64,000 bases of DNA from Paenibacillus gallinarum. GTDB lineage: Bacteria > Bacillota > Bacilli > Paenibacillales > Paenibacillaceae. Under the pieces are notes generated by a model. The model made no database searches. It was not told the DNA's origin and was given only the letters and a program-made list of their open reading frames with translations. Each line of letters opens with the position of its first letter. Within the stretch, counting starts at the first letter, position 1. The stretch lies in contig NZ_JACSQL010000004.1 of the NCBI RefSeq assembly GCF_014836635.1, positions 186,001-250,000 of the forward strand, read 5' to 3'. A program made the position numbers and the translations under genes. Shown here piece after piece: positions 27,643-36,821 of the stretch.

Positions 27643-28533
27643 ATGCTCGGACTAGAATACTTTAGTTTTGAGGACGTATGGAGTCCATTATTTTTGGCTT
27701 TGATGCTTATATTGACAGCACTTTATTTTGTATTGGTTGGCCCACTTGCTTATGGTGCAGGAATTGCGGAGAAGACGACCTCACGGCAGAAGGTCATGTT
27801 TGTATGCGGGATGTTTATTCTCTATATGGCACAGGGCGGTCCGATTAGCTTGCTGGGACATACCATGTTCACCTTTCATATGATCAGTATGGCGCTGTCC
27901 TATATCGCTGCACCGCCGCTGCTTATGAGAGGGATTCCGTCCTGGGTTTGGCGTAAAGTTCTTGACTATCCACTGATAAGATTTTTTTCTTTTCTAGGAA
28001 AACCGATTGTGGCAGCACTTTTATTTAACGGACTATTTTCGGTCTATCATATACCGGTCGTGCATGACTACGTCATGCTGAACTTTGCGGTTCATAGACT
28101 TTATTACATTGTTCTATTCATTGCGTCGCTCCTGATGTGGGGATCATTAGTGCATCCTGTTCCTGAGCGGGACAGGGGATCGAGCCTTGCTAAGATTGGG
28201 TTTATTTTTCTGAACATGGTACTGCTTACACCTGCCTGCGGACTTATTATCTTTGCTTCAGAACCGCTTTTTGCAACTTACAGTGATCCAAACGTCTGGG
28301 CAGCTGCGATGGGATACTGTTACTCGGGTGATCCTCAGATCCTCTTGCAATCTGTTGGCGGACCCTCTTACTTTAATTTGTTACCGAATGCACAGCAGGA
28401 TCAGCAGGTAGGCGGAGTGATCATGAAGATGATCCAAGAATTGATTTTTGGAATTATGCTCGCGTATGTCTTTTTTCAGTGGTACAAGAAAGAACGACTC
28501 GAAGAGGAAGAGATTATACCAAACGTATCGTAA
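27643..28533 (+). CDS. ctaG: Cytochrome c oxidase assembly factor CtaG
   Basis: This 296-residue protein with about seven membrane helices belongs to the Gram-positive caa3_CtaG family: MFVCGMFILYMAQGGPISLLG, GHTMFTFHMISMALSYIAAPPLL, VHRLYYIVLFIASLLMWG and DPQILLQSVGG. It is thought to help deliver copper to the oxidase. The ATG at 27643 is preferred: GCAGGAGGGA lies just before it, inside the longer frame that begins at 27619. It is 93 nt downstream of ctaF in the same orientation. Confidence 0.92.
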   Translation: MLGLEYFSFEDVWSPLFLALMLILTALYFVLVGPLAYGAGIAEKTTSRQKVMFVCGMFILYMAQGGPISLLGHTMFTFHMISMALSYIAAPPLLMRGIPSWVWRKVLDYPLIRFFSFLGKPIVAALLFNGLFSVYHIPVVHDYVMLNFAVHRLYYIVLFIASLLMWGSLVHPVPERDRGSSLAKIGFIFLNMVLLTPACGLIIFASEPLFATYSDPNVWAAAMGYCYSGDPQILLQSVGGPSYFNLLPNAQQDQQVGGVIMKMIQELIFGIMLAYVFFQWYKKERLEEEEIIPNVS

Positions 28534-28599
28534 GCAGGTAGACAGAATATAGGGGATTGCGTAAGATTCACCAGCATGAAGAACACGGGGGGAAAGAAC

Positions 28600-29064
28600 A
28601 TGGATTTATATTTTTGGCTGCCTACACTAAGTACGGCTTTTATCGTGATAAGTGCAGTACTGGTGGGGATCGGATGGGTACTTATTATCCGTGGGAAACG
28701 AGAAGCGCATAAGAAAATGATGCTTGCCGGTGCCTGGGCAGCGATTCTGTTCTTCATTATCTACAGTTCGCGCACAATCATTGTAGGAAATACAGCTTGG
28801 GGCGGTCCAGATGATTTGAAATTATTCTATCAAGTGTTTCTTATTTTTCATATTGTAATGGCTACCGTGGGAGCTATATTCGGAATCACAACTCTTTTAT
28901 GGGGCTACAAAGAAAAATATGCGAAACATAGGCGGCTCGGTAGAGTAACCTCCATGATCTGGTTTTTTACTGCCACAACGGGGGTCCTTGTGTATACACT
29001 GCTCTATATCCTTTATCCAGGAGGACATACGAAGCCTGTCTGGGAAGTTATTATAGGTGCTTAA
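28600..29064 (+). CDS. DUF420 membrane protein
   Basis: This 154-residue protein has four to five hydrophobic segments (LPTLSTAFIVISAVLVGIGWVLI, MMLAGAWAAILFFIIYSSR, YQVFLIFHIVMATVGAIFGI, RVTSMIWFFTATTGVLVYTLLY) and the conserved KREAHKKMMLAG and KYAKHRRLGR loops of DUF420. In Bacillus and relatives this family sits next to ctaG (YozB/CtaM-type) and is linked to caa3/aa3 oxidase maturation. GGGGGGA precedes the ATG at 28600; the ATG at 28576 is too far upstream. It is the last gene of the oxidase operon. Confidence 0.88.
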   Translation: MDLYFWLPTLSTAFIVISAVLVGIGWVLIIRGKREAHKKMMLAGAWAAILFFIIYSSRTIIVGNTAWGGPDDLKLFYQVFLIFHIVMATVGAIFGITTLLWGYKEKYAKHRRLGRVTSMIWFFTATTGVLVYTLLYILYPGGHTKPVWEVIIGA

Positions 29065-29127
29065 AGATATAAGGCATGAATGATTAATGGTGTGAATGAA
29101 CAAGCAAAAGAATAATGAAATACGAGC

Positions 29128-29153
29128 AAAGGAGACAAGCGTCTCCTTTTTTT
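29128..29153 (+). terminator. Terminator of the cytochrome oxidase operon
   Basis: AAAGGAGAC-aagc-GTCTCCTTT, 9-bp perfect stem, followed by T residues. Confidence 0.85.
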
Positions 29154-29247
29154 GTGCGAAAAAATGCGGTTCTTATTACTGTCCTGGTGTTCTTACTAGG
29201 TGTTCATAGGCTTTATAGTCATTTTTTTATTTTATGAAAAAAAAAGG

Positions 29248-29298
29248 TTGACGAGGACAAGCTATAGTTTATATACTGTGTATAAAGATATACACAGT
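29248..29298 (+). promoter_or_regulatory. Promoter with palindromic operator for the GntR-type regulator
   Basis: TTGACG, an 18-nt spacer and TATACT (29272-29277) form a sigma-A promoter. A perfect inverted repeat ACTGTGTATA-aaga-TATACACAGT (29275-29298) overlaps the -10 and extends past the start point. This is an ideal repressor site, most simply for the YtrA-like GntR protein encoded second in the operon. Confidence 0.65.
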
Positions 29299-29332
29299 AA
29301 TCACACCTAGTTTCGGTGAAGGGGATGGAATC

Positions 29333-30064
29333 ATGAATTCGACAACATGGAAGCAAGCTTGGTGGTTGACCAGAACGGATTTTAAGCGAGATCGGCTGAA
29401 CTGGATCTGGACAATTTTATTCACTCTATACTGCGCTGCAATTACCGGAAGCTTCCTTACCGGTACGGGGTTAAGAGAAATGAGAGCGCAGGATTATACG
29501 TTGGTAGTGCATAATATATTCCTATTGTTTGTCCCGTTTTTAGGTTTCTTCTTCTCGAGAAGATCATTTCGTTATATACAGGATGACTCCTACACACAGA
29601 TGTTATCGTATATGCGAAGATTACCCATTCCTGCATCTACCATTATATGGAGTCGTATATTTCAGATGCTGGTTGCTTTTGCCGTAAATAGCGTTATCTT
29701 TTTTACTGTGATCTATTTTCTCACCCTGCGGGCAGAACATTTTAGGTTTGATCAGGTTCTCGCCTTTTCACTACTATGGATCGGGTATGGAGTTGTTGCT
29801 AACGCCTTTTATATATACTCAGAGTTCGCAGTAAATGGGAAATATTGTTTTTTGTTAAGCGTCGTTAGTTTTGTATTTCTATCTTTCGTTGCACTCACGG
29901 CAGCTATACTTGATTGGAACCTGATTCAGTTTTCGATAGAGCATAGTCAGAAGTGGGGGTTGCTCGCTCCAGGGATGTGGATCATGCTCGTTTCTGGAAT
30001 CCTCCTAATGACATTCTCTTTTAAGCGTACGAAGAAAAAATTGTTACTACGAGATGTAAGCTAA
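29333..30064 (+). CDS. ABC-2-like membrane protein
   Basis: This 243-residue protein has six hydrophobic segments (for example WIWTILFTLYCAAITGSFL, NIFLLFVPFLGFFFS, MLVAFAVNSVIFFTVIYFL). It has no catalytic motif and fits a transporter permease subunit. It is the first gene of an operon containing a GntR regulator, two ABC ATPases and a NatB-type permease, comparable in plan to Bacillus ytrABCDEF. It most likely pairs with the ATPase at 30560. The substrate is unknown; related systems respond to cell-wall antibiotics or peptides. Confidence 0.72.
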   Translation: MNSTTWKQAWWLTRTDFKRDRLNWIWTILFTLYCAAITGSFLTGTGLREMRAQDYTLVVHNIFLLFVPFLGFFFSRRSFRYIQDDSYTQMLSYMRRLPIPASTIIWSRIFQMLVAFAVNSVIFFTVIYFLTLRAEHFRFDQVLAFSLLWIGYGVVANAFYIYSEFAVNGKYCFLLSVVSFVFLSFVALTAAILDWNLIQFSIEHSQKWGLLAPGMWIMLVSGILLMTFSFKRTKKKLLLRDVS

Positions 30065-30155
30065 TATCTGTCTTCACTTTATTCGAGGACAGGAAGTGAA
30101 TCTGAATATAGTAGAGAAATATAAATTATTTTTATAGAGAAGGGGGATGCATCGC

Positions 30156-30563
30156 GTGCACATACCTATACAAATCAATGAGAACAGCGCTGAACCCTTA
30201 TATTCCCAGATAGAGAGTCAATTGCGATCGCTTATTATTACTGGCCAAATCAAGGAGGGGACATTATTGCCCTCGATTCGTGAATTTGCAGGCAATCTTA
30301 GCTGTAGTGTCATTACTGTCCGAAGAGTATATCAAGATCTGGAGAATGAAGGTTTGCTCCGTACGAAGCAAGGTACAGGAACTTTTGTTGCTCAGGTAGG
30401 GATAGATAAAAAAGAAGATTATAAACAAGCTGCAGTAAGAGAGGCATTGATTCAGGCCGTGAAAGTAGGCAGATCGGTCGGCAGCACTCGTGAAGAACTG
30501 GAACACTGGTTCTCTGAAGTGATGTATGAATTCTATACGGAGAAGGGGGAGACAGAGAAATGA
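30156..30563 (+). CDS. GntR-family regulator, YtrA subfamily
   Basis: This protein of about 135 residues has an N-terminal GntR winged helix (PLYSQIESQLRSLIITGQIKEG, LPSIREFAGNLSCSVITVRRVYQDLENEGLLRTKQGTGTFV in pieces) and only a short helical tail. That architecture defines the YtrA subfamily, which usually represses its own ABC-transporter operon. The likely start is GTG at 30156, with GAAGGGGG 7 nt upstream; the ATG at 30147 abuts that sequence. Its stop overlaps the ATPase start by 4 nt. The palindrome at 29275-29298 is its probable target. Confidence 0.88.
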   Translation: MHIPIQINENSAEPLYSQIESQLRSLIITGQIKEGTLLPSIREFAGNLSCSVITVRRVYQDLENEGLLRTKQGTGTFVAQVGIDKKEDYKQAAVREALIQAVKVGRSVGSTREELEHWFSEVMYEFYTEKGETEK

Positions 30564-31486
30564 CCGAACACTCAGTAATCTCCATGCAAGGGGTGTATAA
30601 ATCAAGAAAGGGAAAAGCGATTGGACCCATTCATCTAGAACTTCTTGAAGGATATATTTATGCTCTTGTCGGACCGAATGGTTCAGGAAAAACGACCCTT
30701 CTGAGTATGCTTCAGAAAGTTGTGCTTCCTGAAGCAGGACACATTTTATGGTTTGGTGAGCAGTATGATAAGAAGGAACTTCCTCCAGAGATTCGTGAAA
30801 AAATAGGATCAGTCACCGAGTATTCAAGTCCAGAGGAAGATCGACTTACGGTGGAAGAAGCAGCCGAATTCCGAGCATTCTGGTATCCCCGCTTCGATGC
30901 CGCTTTATTCGAAGAACTGCTTACCAAGTTTGAGGTACCCCGAGGCAGCAGATTAAAGAAAATGTCCAAGGGAGAACGGCGCAAGTTTGAGTTAGCCGCC
31001 GCGCTGGCTGTTCGGCCTAAACTGCTGATTTTGGATGAACCCTCTTCGGGGCTCGACCCTTTCGCATGGAAGCAGATGCTTACGGAGCTTCAGCTGTTCA
31101 TGCAGCGAGGAGACAGTACGATTATTATTGCGACTCATATCGTTGATGAGATCAGAAAGCTGGCAGATTACATTATCCTCATACACAAAGGACAGACGCT
31201 CGGTATGGTGGAGAAGGATCTTTTGCTGGATAGCTGGCGAGAGATTTGGTACGAAGGGGAGATCAAACCGGCTCATTTGCCTGGAGTTTTGGAATGGTCA
31301 GAGGAAACAGAACGAATTCGTAGAATAGTAACAACGCGTGCAGCTGATGTACTTGAAGTGTTAGAGGAAGCGGGGCTATTGCCGCTGAAAGCAAGAGTAC
31401 TGGAGCTGGAGGAAATTTTAATGTACTGGATTCAGGGGCACGGACCTGCAGGGTGGGAAATGAAAAAGGGGGAGCATATCAAATGA
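30560..31486 (+). CDS. ABC transporter ATP-binding protein
   Basis: This 308-residue ATPase has Walker A ALVGPNGSGKTTLLSML, a Q-loop region around VTEYSSPEEDRLTVEE, a degenerate signature KKMSKGERRKFELAAALA, and Walker B KLLILDEPSSGLDP with the switch His in IIIATHIVDE. A C-terminal extension of about 90 residues follows the core, as in YtrB/YtrE-like subunits. It overlaps the GntR gene (ATGA) and the next ATPase start, indicating tight coupling. The partner is probably the membrane protein at 29333. Confidence 0.9.
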   Translation: MTEHSVISMQGVYKSRKGKAIGPIHLELLEGYIYALVGPNGSGKTTLLSMLQKVVLPEAGHILWFGEQYDKKELPPEIREKIGSVTEYSSPEEDRLTVEEAAEFRAFWYPRFDAALFEELLTKFEVPRGSRLKKMSKGERRKFELAAALAVRPKLLILDEPSSGLDPFAWKQMLTELQLFMQRGDSTIIIATHIVDEIRKLADYIILIHKGQTLGMVEKDLLLDSWREIWYEGEIKPAHLPGVLEWSEETERIRRIVTTRAADVLEVLEEAGLLPLKARVLELEEILMYWIQGHGPAGWEMKKGEHIK

Positions 31487-32385
31487 ATCGACTCGAACTG
31501 AACCAAGTAATGAAGCAGTATGGAGACAAACTTGCCGTAAATGGGGTCACTCTTTCGGTGAAAGAAGGGGAAATCTATGGATTGCTTGGTGCCAATGGGG
31601 CAGGGAAAACGACAACGATGCGTATGGTGCTTGGACTTATTTATCCTGATGGGGGACAGATCAGCTACAACGGCAAATCATTCAGTCCTGAACTTCAACA
31701 CCTGATGGGTTACTTGCCTGAAGAACGTGGAATGTATCCGAAGGTGAAGGTAAGTGAACAGATTAATTATTTGGGACGTCTACGGGGAATGTCAGCAAAA
31801 GAGGCAGACGAGAGCTTAAAATACTGGCTTGAGAAATTTGAGGTACCCGAGTATTACGACAAACGAATTGAAGAACTTTCTAAGGGGAATCAGCAGAAAA
31901 TGGGATTCATCGCTGCCGTTGTCCATCGCCCGCAAATCCTGATTTTAGATGAAGCATTTAGTGGTCTTGATCCCGTTAATGTGGAACTGCTGAAATCAAC
32001 GGTAAAAGAAATGCGAGATGAAGGGACTTCCATCTTGTTCTCGACACACCGAATGGAGCACGTCGAAGAGCTGTGTCAGAATATCACCATACTTCACCGC
32101 GGTAATTCCGTAGTAGAGGGGAGTATTAGAGAGATTAAATCTAGATACCCGCGGGAACAGGTACGTCTGATCACTTCAGAAGAGGTGAGTGGACTGGAGC
32201 TGCTTCCGGGTGTTACGAAGGTGGAACAAATGGAGCGGGGCTATCTGATTACAATTCGTTCCATGGAGGCGGCTCAGCTTGTGCTGCAAAAAGCATTACA
32301 AACCGCCACAGTGGAGCATTTTGAGATCAAAGAACCTACACTGAATCAAATCTTTATCAAGGAGGTAGGAACAGGTAATGAATAA
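31483..32385 (+). CDS. ABC transporter ATP-binding protein, NatA-like
   Basis: This 300-residue protein has Walker A GLLGANGAGKTTTMRMVLGL, a Q-loop region MGYLPEERGMYPKVKV, the signature ELSKGNQQKMGFIAAV, Walker B ILILDEAFSGLDP and H-loop LFSTHRMEHVEEL. The long C-terminal region (about 215-300) is typical of NatA/YhaQ-type exporters. The ATG at 31483 overlaps the preceding stop; a frame extending back to 31453 is unlikely. With the NatB-type permease that follows it forms an ABC-2 exporter. Confidence 0.9.
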   Translation: MNRLELNQVMKQYGDKLAVNGVTLSVKEGEIYGLLGANGAGKTTTMRMVLGLIYPDGGQISYNGKSFSPELQHLMGYLPEERGMYPKVKVSEQINYLGRLRGMSAKEADESLKYWLEKFEVPEYYDKRIEELSKGNQQKMGFIAAVVHRPQILILDEAFSGLDPVNVELLKSTVKEMRDEGTSILFSTHRMEHVEELCQNITILHRGNSVVEGSIREIKSRYPREQVRLITSEEVSGLELLPGVTKVEQMERGYLITIRSMEAAQLVLQKALQTATVEHFEIKEPTLNQIFIKEVGTGNE

Positions 32386-33691
32386 ACTGGGGACGATTAT
32401 CGGATTTACCTACAAGCAAAAGGCAAAGACCAAAGCTTTTAAAGTGACGACCCTCATCCTTGTGATTCTGATGACGATTGGTATGAATCTTCCTTATATT
32501 ATTTCCTCTTTTACAGGTGAAGAAAAAGAGAACAGCAACGCTACACGTGCGGAGGTTCCATCCATTGGTCTTGTGATAACAGATCCTGAGCAGCAAGCTG
32601 TTGGGGATGAACTAAAGCTCTATACAGACGGTCTCCTTACTCCTGTATTTAAGCTTGTATCCTACGAATCAGCGGACGAATCGAAGCTAAGCCAGGATAT
32701 AAATGATGAGATTATTGATGGATATGTAACCCTTGAGAATATGGAAGGATCTGCTTCACCTATAGCAACCTACTATTCTCCGGGTGGGGATGTATCTTCC
32801 GAAGTGGCAACGTGGCTGCAACTTGCCATTCAAAATGCGAAAACAAAAGTGATCGCACAGAACTCGCTTACCGAACAACAGATTGCAGATATCAGCACAC
32901 CGGTATCTCTGATTACGAAAGAAATCAATGTAGAAAATAGATCAGGCACTGCAGATACAGAGGATGCCGCTTCACAAGGTGTAAACTATGCATTTGTCTA
33001 TGTGCTCATGATTCTATTTTTCTTCTCTACCGTAATGACAGGGAATATGATTGCTTCCGAAATTACCGCAGAGAAAAGCTCACGGATTATGGAAATCCTT
33101 ATCACCAGTGTGTCTCCACTGACACAAATGTTCGGTAAAATTATCGGTATTTTCTTGCTGAGTTTGACACAGATTGGGATCTTCGGACTTACCATCTTCG
33201 CAAATCTCATGTTGCCTCATAATAAAGAAATGCTCAGTTCCATGAACATTGATTTAACTTTACTTAATCTTGATGTGCTCTTTTACGGTCTATTATTCTA
33301 TATCTTTGGTTATTTCTTGTATGCGGTTCTGTTTGCTGCGATTGGTTCCATTGTCAGTCGTACAGAGGATTTAGGTCAGGCGCTTACGCCTATGACGATG
33401 CTGTCTCTGGCTGCTTTCTATATCGGGATCTTCAGTATGGGAACGCCGAACAGCTTACTTGTTCAAATCTCAAGTTATGTTCCGTTCACTGCTCCAACGG
33501 TGATGATCCTTCGGGTCGGAATGGGAGAGATTGCAGTTTGGCAGATTTGGGTATCGTTAGTCATCTTGATTGCAGCGATCTTAGGTTTCGGCTGGTTATC
33601 AGCGAAGATTTATCGTACGGGTGTACTGATGTATGGTAAACGTCCGAGCGTAGCGGAACTTCGTAAGGCGATGAAGGCTTTTAAAATGTAA
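32378..33691 (+). CDS. ABC-2 type permease, NatB-like
   Basis: This 437-residue protein has one N-terminal membrane helix, a large extracytoplasmic region (about 45-205) and a C-terminal cluster of five to six helices (YAFVYVLMILFFFSTVMTGNMIA onward). It shows the ABC-2 signature ITAEKSSRIMEILITSVSPLTQMFGKIIG in pieces. It overlaps the NatA-like ATPase by 8 nt and has AAGGAGG upstream. NatAB/YhaPQ-type pairs extrude sodium or other toxic compounds; the substrate here is unknown. It is the last gene of the operon. Confidence 0.9.
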   Translation: MNKLGTIIGFTYKQKAKTKAFKVTTLILVILMTIGMNLPYIISSFTGEEKENSNATRAEVPSIGLVITDPEQQAVGDELKLYTDGLLTPVFKLVSYESADESKLSQDINDEIIDGYVTLENMEGSASPIATYYSPGGDVSSEVATWLQLAIQNAKTKVIAQNSLTEQQIADISTPVSLITKEINVENRSGTADTEDAASQGVNYAFVYVLMILFFFSTVMTGNMIASEITAEKSSRIMEILITSVSPLTQMFGKIIGIFLLSLTQIGIFGLTIFANLMLPHNKEMLSSMNIDLTLLNLDVLFYGLLFYIFGYFLYAVLFAAIGSIVSRTEDLGQALTPMTMLSLAAFYIGIFSMGTPNSLLVQISSYVPFTAPTVMILRVGMGEIAVWQIWVSLVILIAAILGFGWLSAKIYRTGVLMYGKRPSVAELRKAMKAFKM

Positions 33692-33766
33692 TAAAAATGA
33701 GTTGATTTTTTATTTAAGGTACTACTGGATTACATTCTATTATTCATAAATGAAGGAGAATCTAAC

Positions 33767-34972
33767 ATGAACCATTGGAAAAAATCGCTCTTATCGCTCA
33801 TTATTTCAGCAGGTATGCTCGCCACAGCGGCCCCTGCATTAGCTGCACAACAGCAACCGGTACTAAAGATAAACGATCAAAAAGTTGAATTTGCAACAAG
33901 TACACCTATAGTTGACCAGGGCACAACGATGGTGCCGCTGAGAGCAACACTCGAGGCTCTAAATGTTAAGCTGTCCCATGTCCAGGATGGAACTATTCAA
34001 GCGGTTGTAGACGGCAAGCAGATCACGCTGAAAAGTAAGACGAAGCTGATTAACGGTGTAACCTATGTCCCAATTCGTACGGTGGGAGAAGCCGCAGGTT
34101 ACGAAGTACACTGGGATAGAAACTCCCGCACTGTACTTTTGGTTTCCAAGACAACGGGTGAAGCTGCTCGCGGTTTCATGTGGGAAGTGAAGAACAACGG
34201 GAATACCGTGTATCTCGTAGGATCGATGCATATTGCGGATGATAGTTTCTACCCACTGCGTTCAGAGTATGAGGAAGCTTTTGCTGAAGCGGATTATTTA
34301 GGTGTAGAGATCGATATTAGCAAAGCCGTAGATGAAGAGCAGCAAAAATTGATTACGAATATGGGAATGTACCAGGATGGAACTACGCTGAAGGACCATG
34401 TGTCCAAGGAAACTTATGCGAAGCTTGAAGAAATTCTAAAGCAAAATGGAATGGAAAAGAACGCACTAGATGCATATAAGCCTTGGGTAGTCGAGACAAC
34501 GATCACTACACTGAAAACAATGACAGCAGGGTACGAAGCGGCTGCAGGTATTGATCTGTATTTCATCCAGAAAGCGATGGAGCGCAAAATACCAGTTCTG
34601 GAGCTAGAATCCTATGAGTCCCAACTTGGCATGTTTGATGATTTCTCCAAGGAGCTGCAGGAGCGGAATTTGAAGACTGCGCTAGACGATTTTGATACCC
34701 TTGATGTTAGTGTGGACCAAATGGCCGATATGTGGAAATCAGGGAATGATGAAATGTTACTTGAATTCACCAACAGCATGGCTGTCGAACCAGAGTTTTA
34801 TAAAGCGATGTTGATTGATCGAAATATCTTGATGGCGGATAACATTGACGGTTACCTGAAAAGCGACAAGAAAGAAGAGTATTTCATCGTTGTTGGCGCA
34901 GGACACTATTTGGGTGAACATGGCGTTATTAAGCTACTTCAGGATAAAGGGTACACAGTGGTTCGCAAATAA
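33767..34972 (+). CDS. Exported TraB/GumN-family protein with copper-amine-oxidase N-terminal domain
   Basis: This 401-residue protein begins with a signal peptide (LLSLIISAGMLATAAPALA). A copper_amine_oxidase_N module follows (about 30-125: LKINDQKVEFATSTPIVDQG, MVPLRATLEAL, YVPIRTVGEAAGYEVHWD). The rest is a TraB/GumN domain starting FMWEVKNNGNTVYLVGSMHIAD, with the conserved GSxH and the C-terminal IVVGAGHYLGEHGVIKLL. TraB/GumN proteins resemble tiki-type metalloproteases (GxxH and GxGH). The first module probably anchors it at the wall. AAGGAG precedes the ATG; it appears monocistronic. Confidence 0.87.
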   Translation: MNHWKKSLLSLIISAGMLATAAPALAAQQQPVLKINDQKVEFATSTPIVDQGTTMVPLRATLEALNVKLSHVQDGTIQAVVDGKQITLKSKTKLINGVTYVPIRTVGEAAGYEVHWDRNSRTVLLVSKTTGEAARGFMWEVKNNGNTVYLVGSMHIADDSFYPLRSEYEEAFAEADYLGVEIDISKAVDEEQQKLITNMGMYQDGTTLKDHVSKETYAKLEEILKQNGMEKNALDAYKPWVVETTITTLKTMTAGYEAAAGIDLYFIQKAMERKIPVLELESYESQLGMFDDFSKELQERNLKTALDDFDTLDVSVDQMADMWKSGNDEMLLEFTNSMAVEPEFYKAMLIDRNILMADNIDGYLKSDKKEEYFIVVGAGHYLGEHGVIKLLQDKGYTVVRK

Positions 34973-35067
34973 AGGATGGAGAATGATTTTCCCAATGGTT
35001 TTAAATAGCAAGTACACAATAAGTCTTGATAGCTGAGTGTGAGGGATACCAAGATATAGCATACGGA

Positions 35068-35107
35068 GAAAAATCACAGCCAGGCGACTATAATAGTCGC
35101 CTGGCTG
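35068..35107. terminator. Hairpin terminator between convergent genes
   Basis: A perfect 14-bp stem (CAGCCAGGCGACTA / TAGTCGCCTGGCTG) with a TTTTT tract on the minus strand (plus-strand AAAAA at 35070). It best serves the GH43 gene. Confidence 0.8.
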
Positions 35108-35143
35108 ATTGACGTATTTTTAATTTATATCTTCGTTGCAAGC

Positions 35144-36634
35144 CTATAGATACTCGCATCTGAAATTAGAGAATTCAGCAATAGAGCCTGTACCACAAGC
35201 ATATAAACCGATAATTACCCCTGTAAAGCCTCCTGCTACTTCGGAGGAAAGATATTTTGTTTGTGCTTTGCCAAAGGGTATTAAGTTACTGCCTTCTTGG
35301 ATATAAAAACGGTAAAGCTCATGTTCAGCCTCTATAACTAAGGTAGCATGATCGTCATTATTGATAGAGACCATTTTTTCAACAGACTTAATGTCTCCGA
35401 TATTCAGGCGTTCAATGATCTCATAGTTATCTTCATTTTTGCGTATAGCCAGATCATAATGATGATTCTCATCCATATAAAGTGTGATACCAGCCTCTCC
35501 ATCTGAGAGGGTTATATCGCAAGAAATGCGCGCTTTGAAATCTTTCTGCCGAATACCAATAAAAGAAGGGGAGTCCGCCTGATCCAGCGTCACTTCCGTT
35601 CCCATGAGCTTCAGGCTGTCACTTTTAAACAGATAATTCTCAGAATGAGGCAGACGAAGATAACACCAGTCTATATCCCAGTTCGTATTTTCGAAGGTAT
35701 AGCATTTTTTCTCTTCCTGAACCACACGACCTGGAATACGGTCTGTTTCAAAAGAGGTGATCGTGGTACCTTCGTGACCTGCGGTAAACCAACCATCCTC
35801 ACCGAAGGTAATCGGAGTAAGGAATGTTTCACGTCCCAGATGATGATAAGGAATCCATTTGCCGATCTGACGGAATCCAAGGTGAAGGAGCCACCAGTTT
35901 CCATCGTGATCTTGGATAAGATCTCCGTGCCCGACGGCTTGTATCTCATATCCTCCTAAATTACGATTTGTCAGAACAGGGTTGAGGGGATACGCTTCAA
36001 AAGGTCCATTAGGTGATTTCGAACGGGCGTATGTAACCATATGACCGAATTCAGTTCCACCTTCAGCAGCCATCAAATAATACCAGTCGTTTATTTTATA
36101 CATATGCGGGCTTTCTAAAAAGCGTCCGCCCGTACCTCTCCAGATGGATTGGCTTGCAGTTAACTTTTCACCTGTTTCAATGTCGATCTTACACTGATTA
36201 ATAGCACCTATGCCATGTTCGTCTGATCCGTTGCTCATAAAATAGACATTGTTATTATCAAAAAATAAATCAGGGTCAATTCCGTCTTGATCGATATAGA
36301 CGGGTTCAGACCATTCGCCATAAATATCATCAGTCCATACATAGAAATTCTGATGTGTCGTATCGTTAGTAGTAGTCATATAGAATCGTCCGTTGTTATG
36401 ACGGATGGTAGGGGCAAATACACCACCAGAACTATTCACTCTATCAAGCATAATCTGACTTTTTCTTGTTAGACAATGACCGATTTGGTTCCAGTTAACA
36501 AGGTCCTTACTTTCGAAAATGGGGACTCCGGGGAAATATTGCATGGAACTGCACACAAGATAGTAGGTATCATCGACTTTACAAACACTAGGGTCTGGGT
36601 AAAAACCTTTAATAACGGGATTATTATACCTCAT
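35144..36634 (-). CDS. Glycoside hydrolase family 43 beta-xylosidase/arabinofuranosidase
   Basis: This 496-residue intracellular protein (no signal peptide) has an N-terminal five-bladed propeller with the GH43 catalytic triad motifs GFYPDPSV (base Asp), QDGIDPDLFFD (pKa-modulating Asp) and RFLESPHMYK (acid Glu). A C-terminal beta-sandwich (about 300-496) is typical of subfamily-11-like xylosidases. It would release xylose or arabinose from imported xylo-oligosaccharides. A perfect cre box lies 22 nt upstream of the start, so catabolite repression by CcpA is likely. AGGTGAACT precedes the ATG. Confidence 0.92.
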   Translation of the reverse strand: MRYNNPVIKGFYPDPSVCKVDDTYYLVCSSMQYFPGVPIFESKDLVNWNQIGHCLTRKSQIMLDRVNSSGGVFAPTIRHNNGRFYMTTTNDTTHQNFYVWTDDIYGEWSEPVYIDQDGIDPDLFFDNNNVYFMSNGSDEHGIGAINQCKIDIETGEKLTASQSIWRGTGGRFLESPHMYKINDWYYLMAAEGGTEFGHMVTYARSKSPNGPFEAYPLNPVLTNRNLGGYEIQAVGHGDLIQDHDGNWWLLHLGFRQIGKWIPYHHLGRETFLTPITFGEDGWFTAGHEGTTITSFETDRIPGRVVQEEKKCYTFENTNWDIDWCYLRLPHSENYLFKSDSLKLMGTEVTLDQADSPSFIGIRQKDFKARISCDITLSDGEAGITLYMDENHHYDLAIRKNEDNYEIIERLNIGDIKSVEKMVSINNDDHATLVIEAEHELYRFYIQEGSNLIPFGKAQTKYLSSEVAGGFTGVIIGLYACGTGSIAEFSNFRCEYL

Positions 36635-36655
36635 AGTTCACCTCGGCAATATAAT

Positions 36656-36669
36656 TGATAACGATTACA
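36656..36669 (-). promoter_or_regulatory. cre site (CcpA box) upstream of the GH43 gene
   Basis: TGATAACGATTACA matches every defined position of the cre consensus TGWNANCGNTNWCA and lies just upstream of the GH43 start. The adjacent AAAACGTTTT at 36679-36688 is a perfect 10-bp palindrome of unknown meaning. Confidence 0.75.
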
Positions 36670-36821
36670 TCATAACCAAAAACGTTTTAGAAAGATATGA
36701 TATCAGAATGATTATTATCATTAATCCGATGCTGACTCAGCTGTGTCTTCATTCGAACACACTTGGAGTCATATCAAATAATTATCTTCAAATGAAATAA
36801 AGGGATAATTCACTTATTTTG

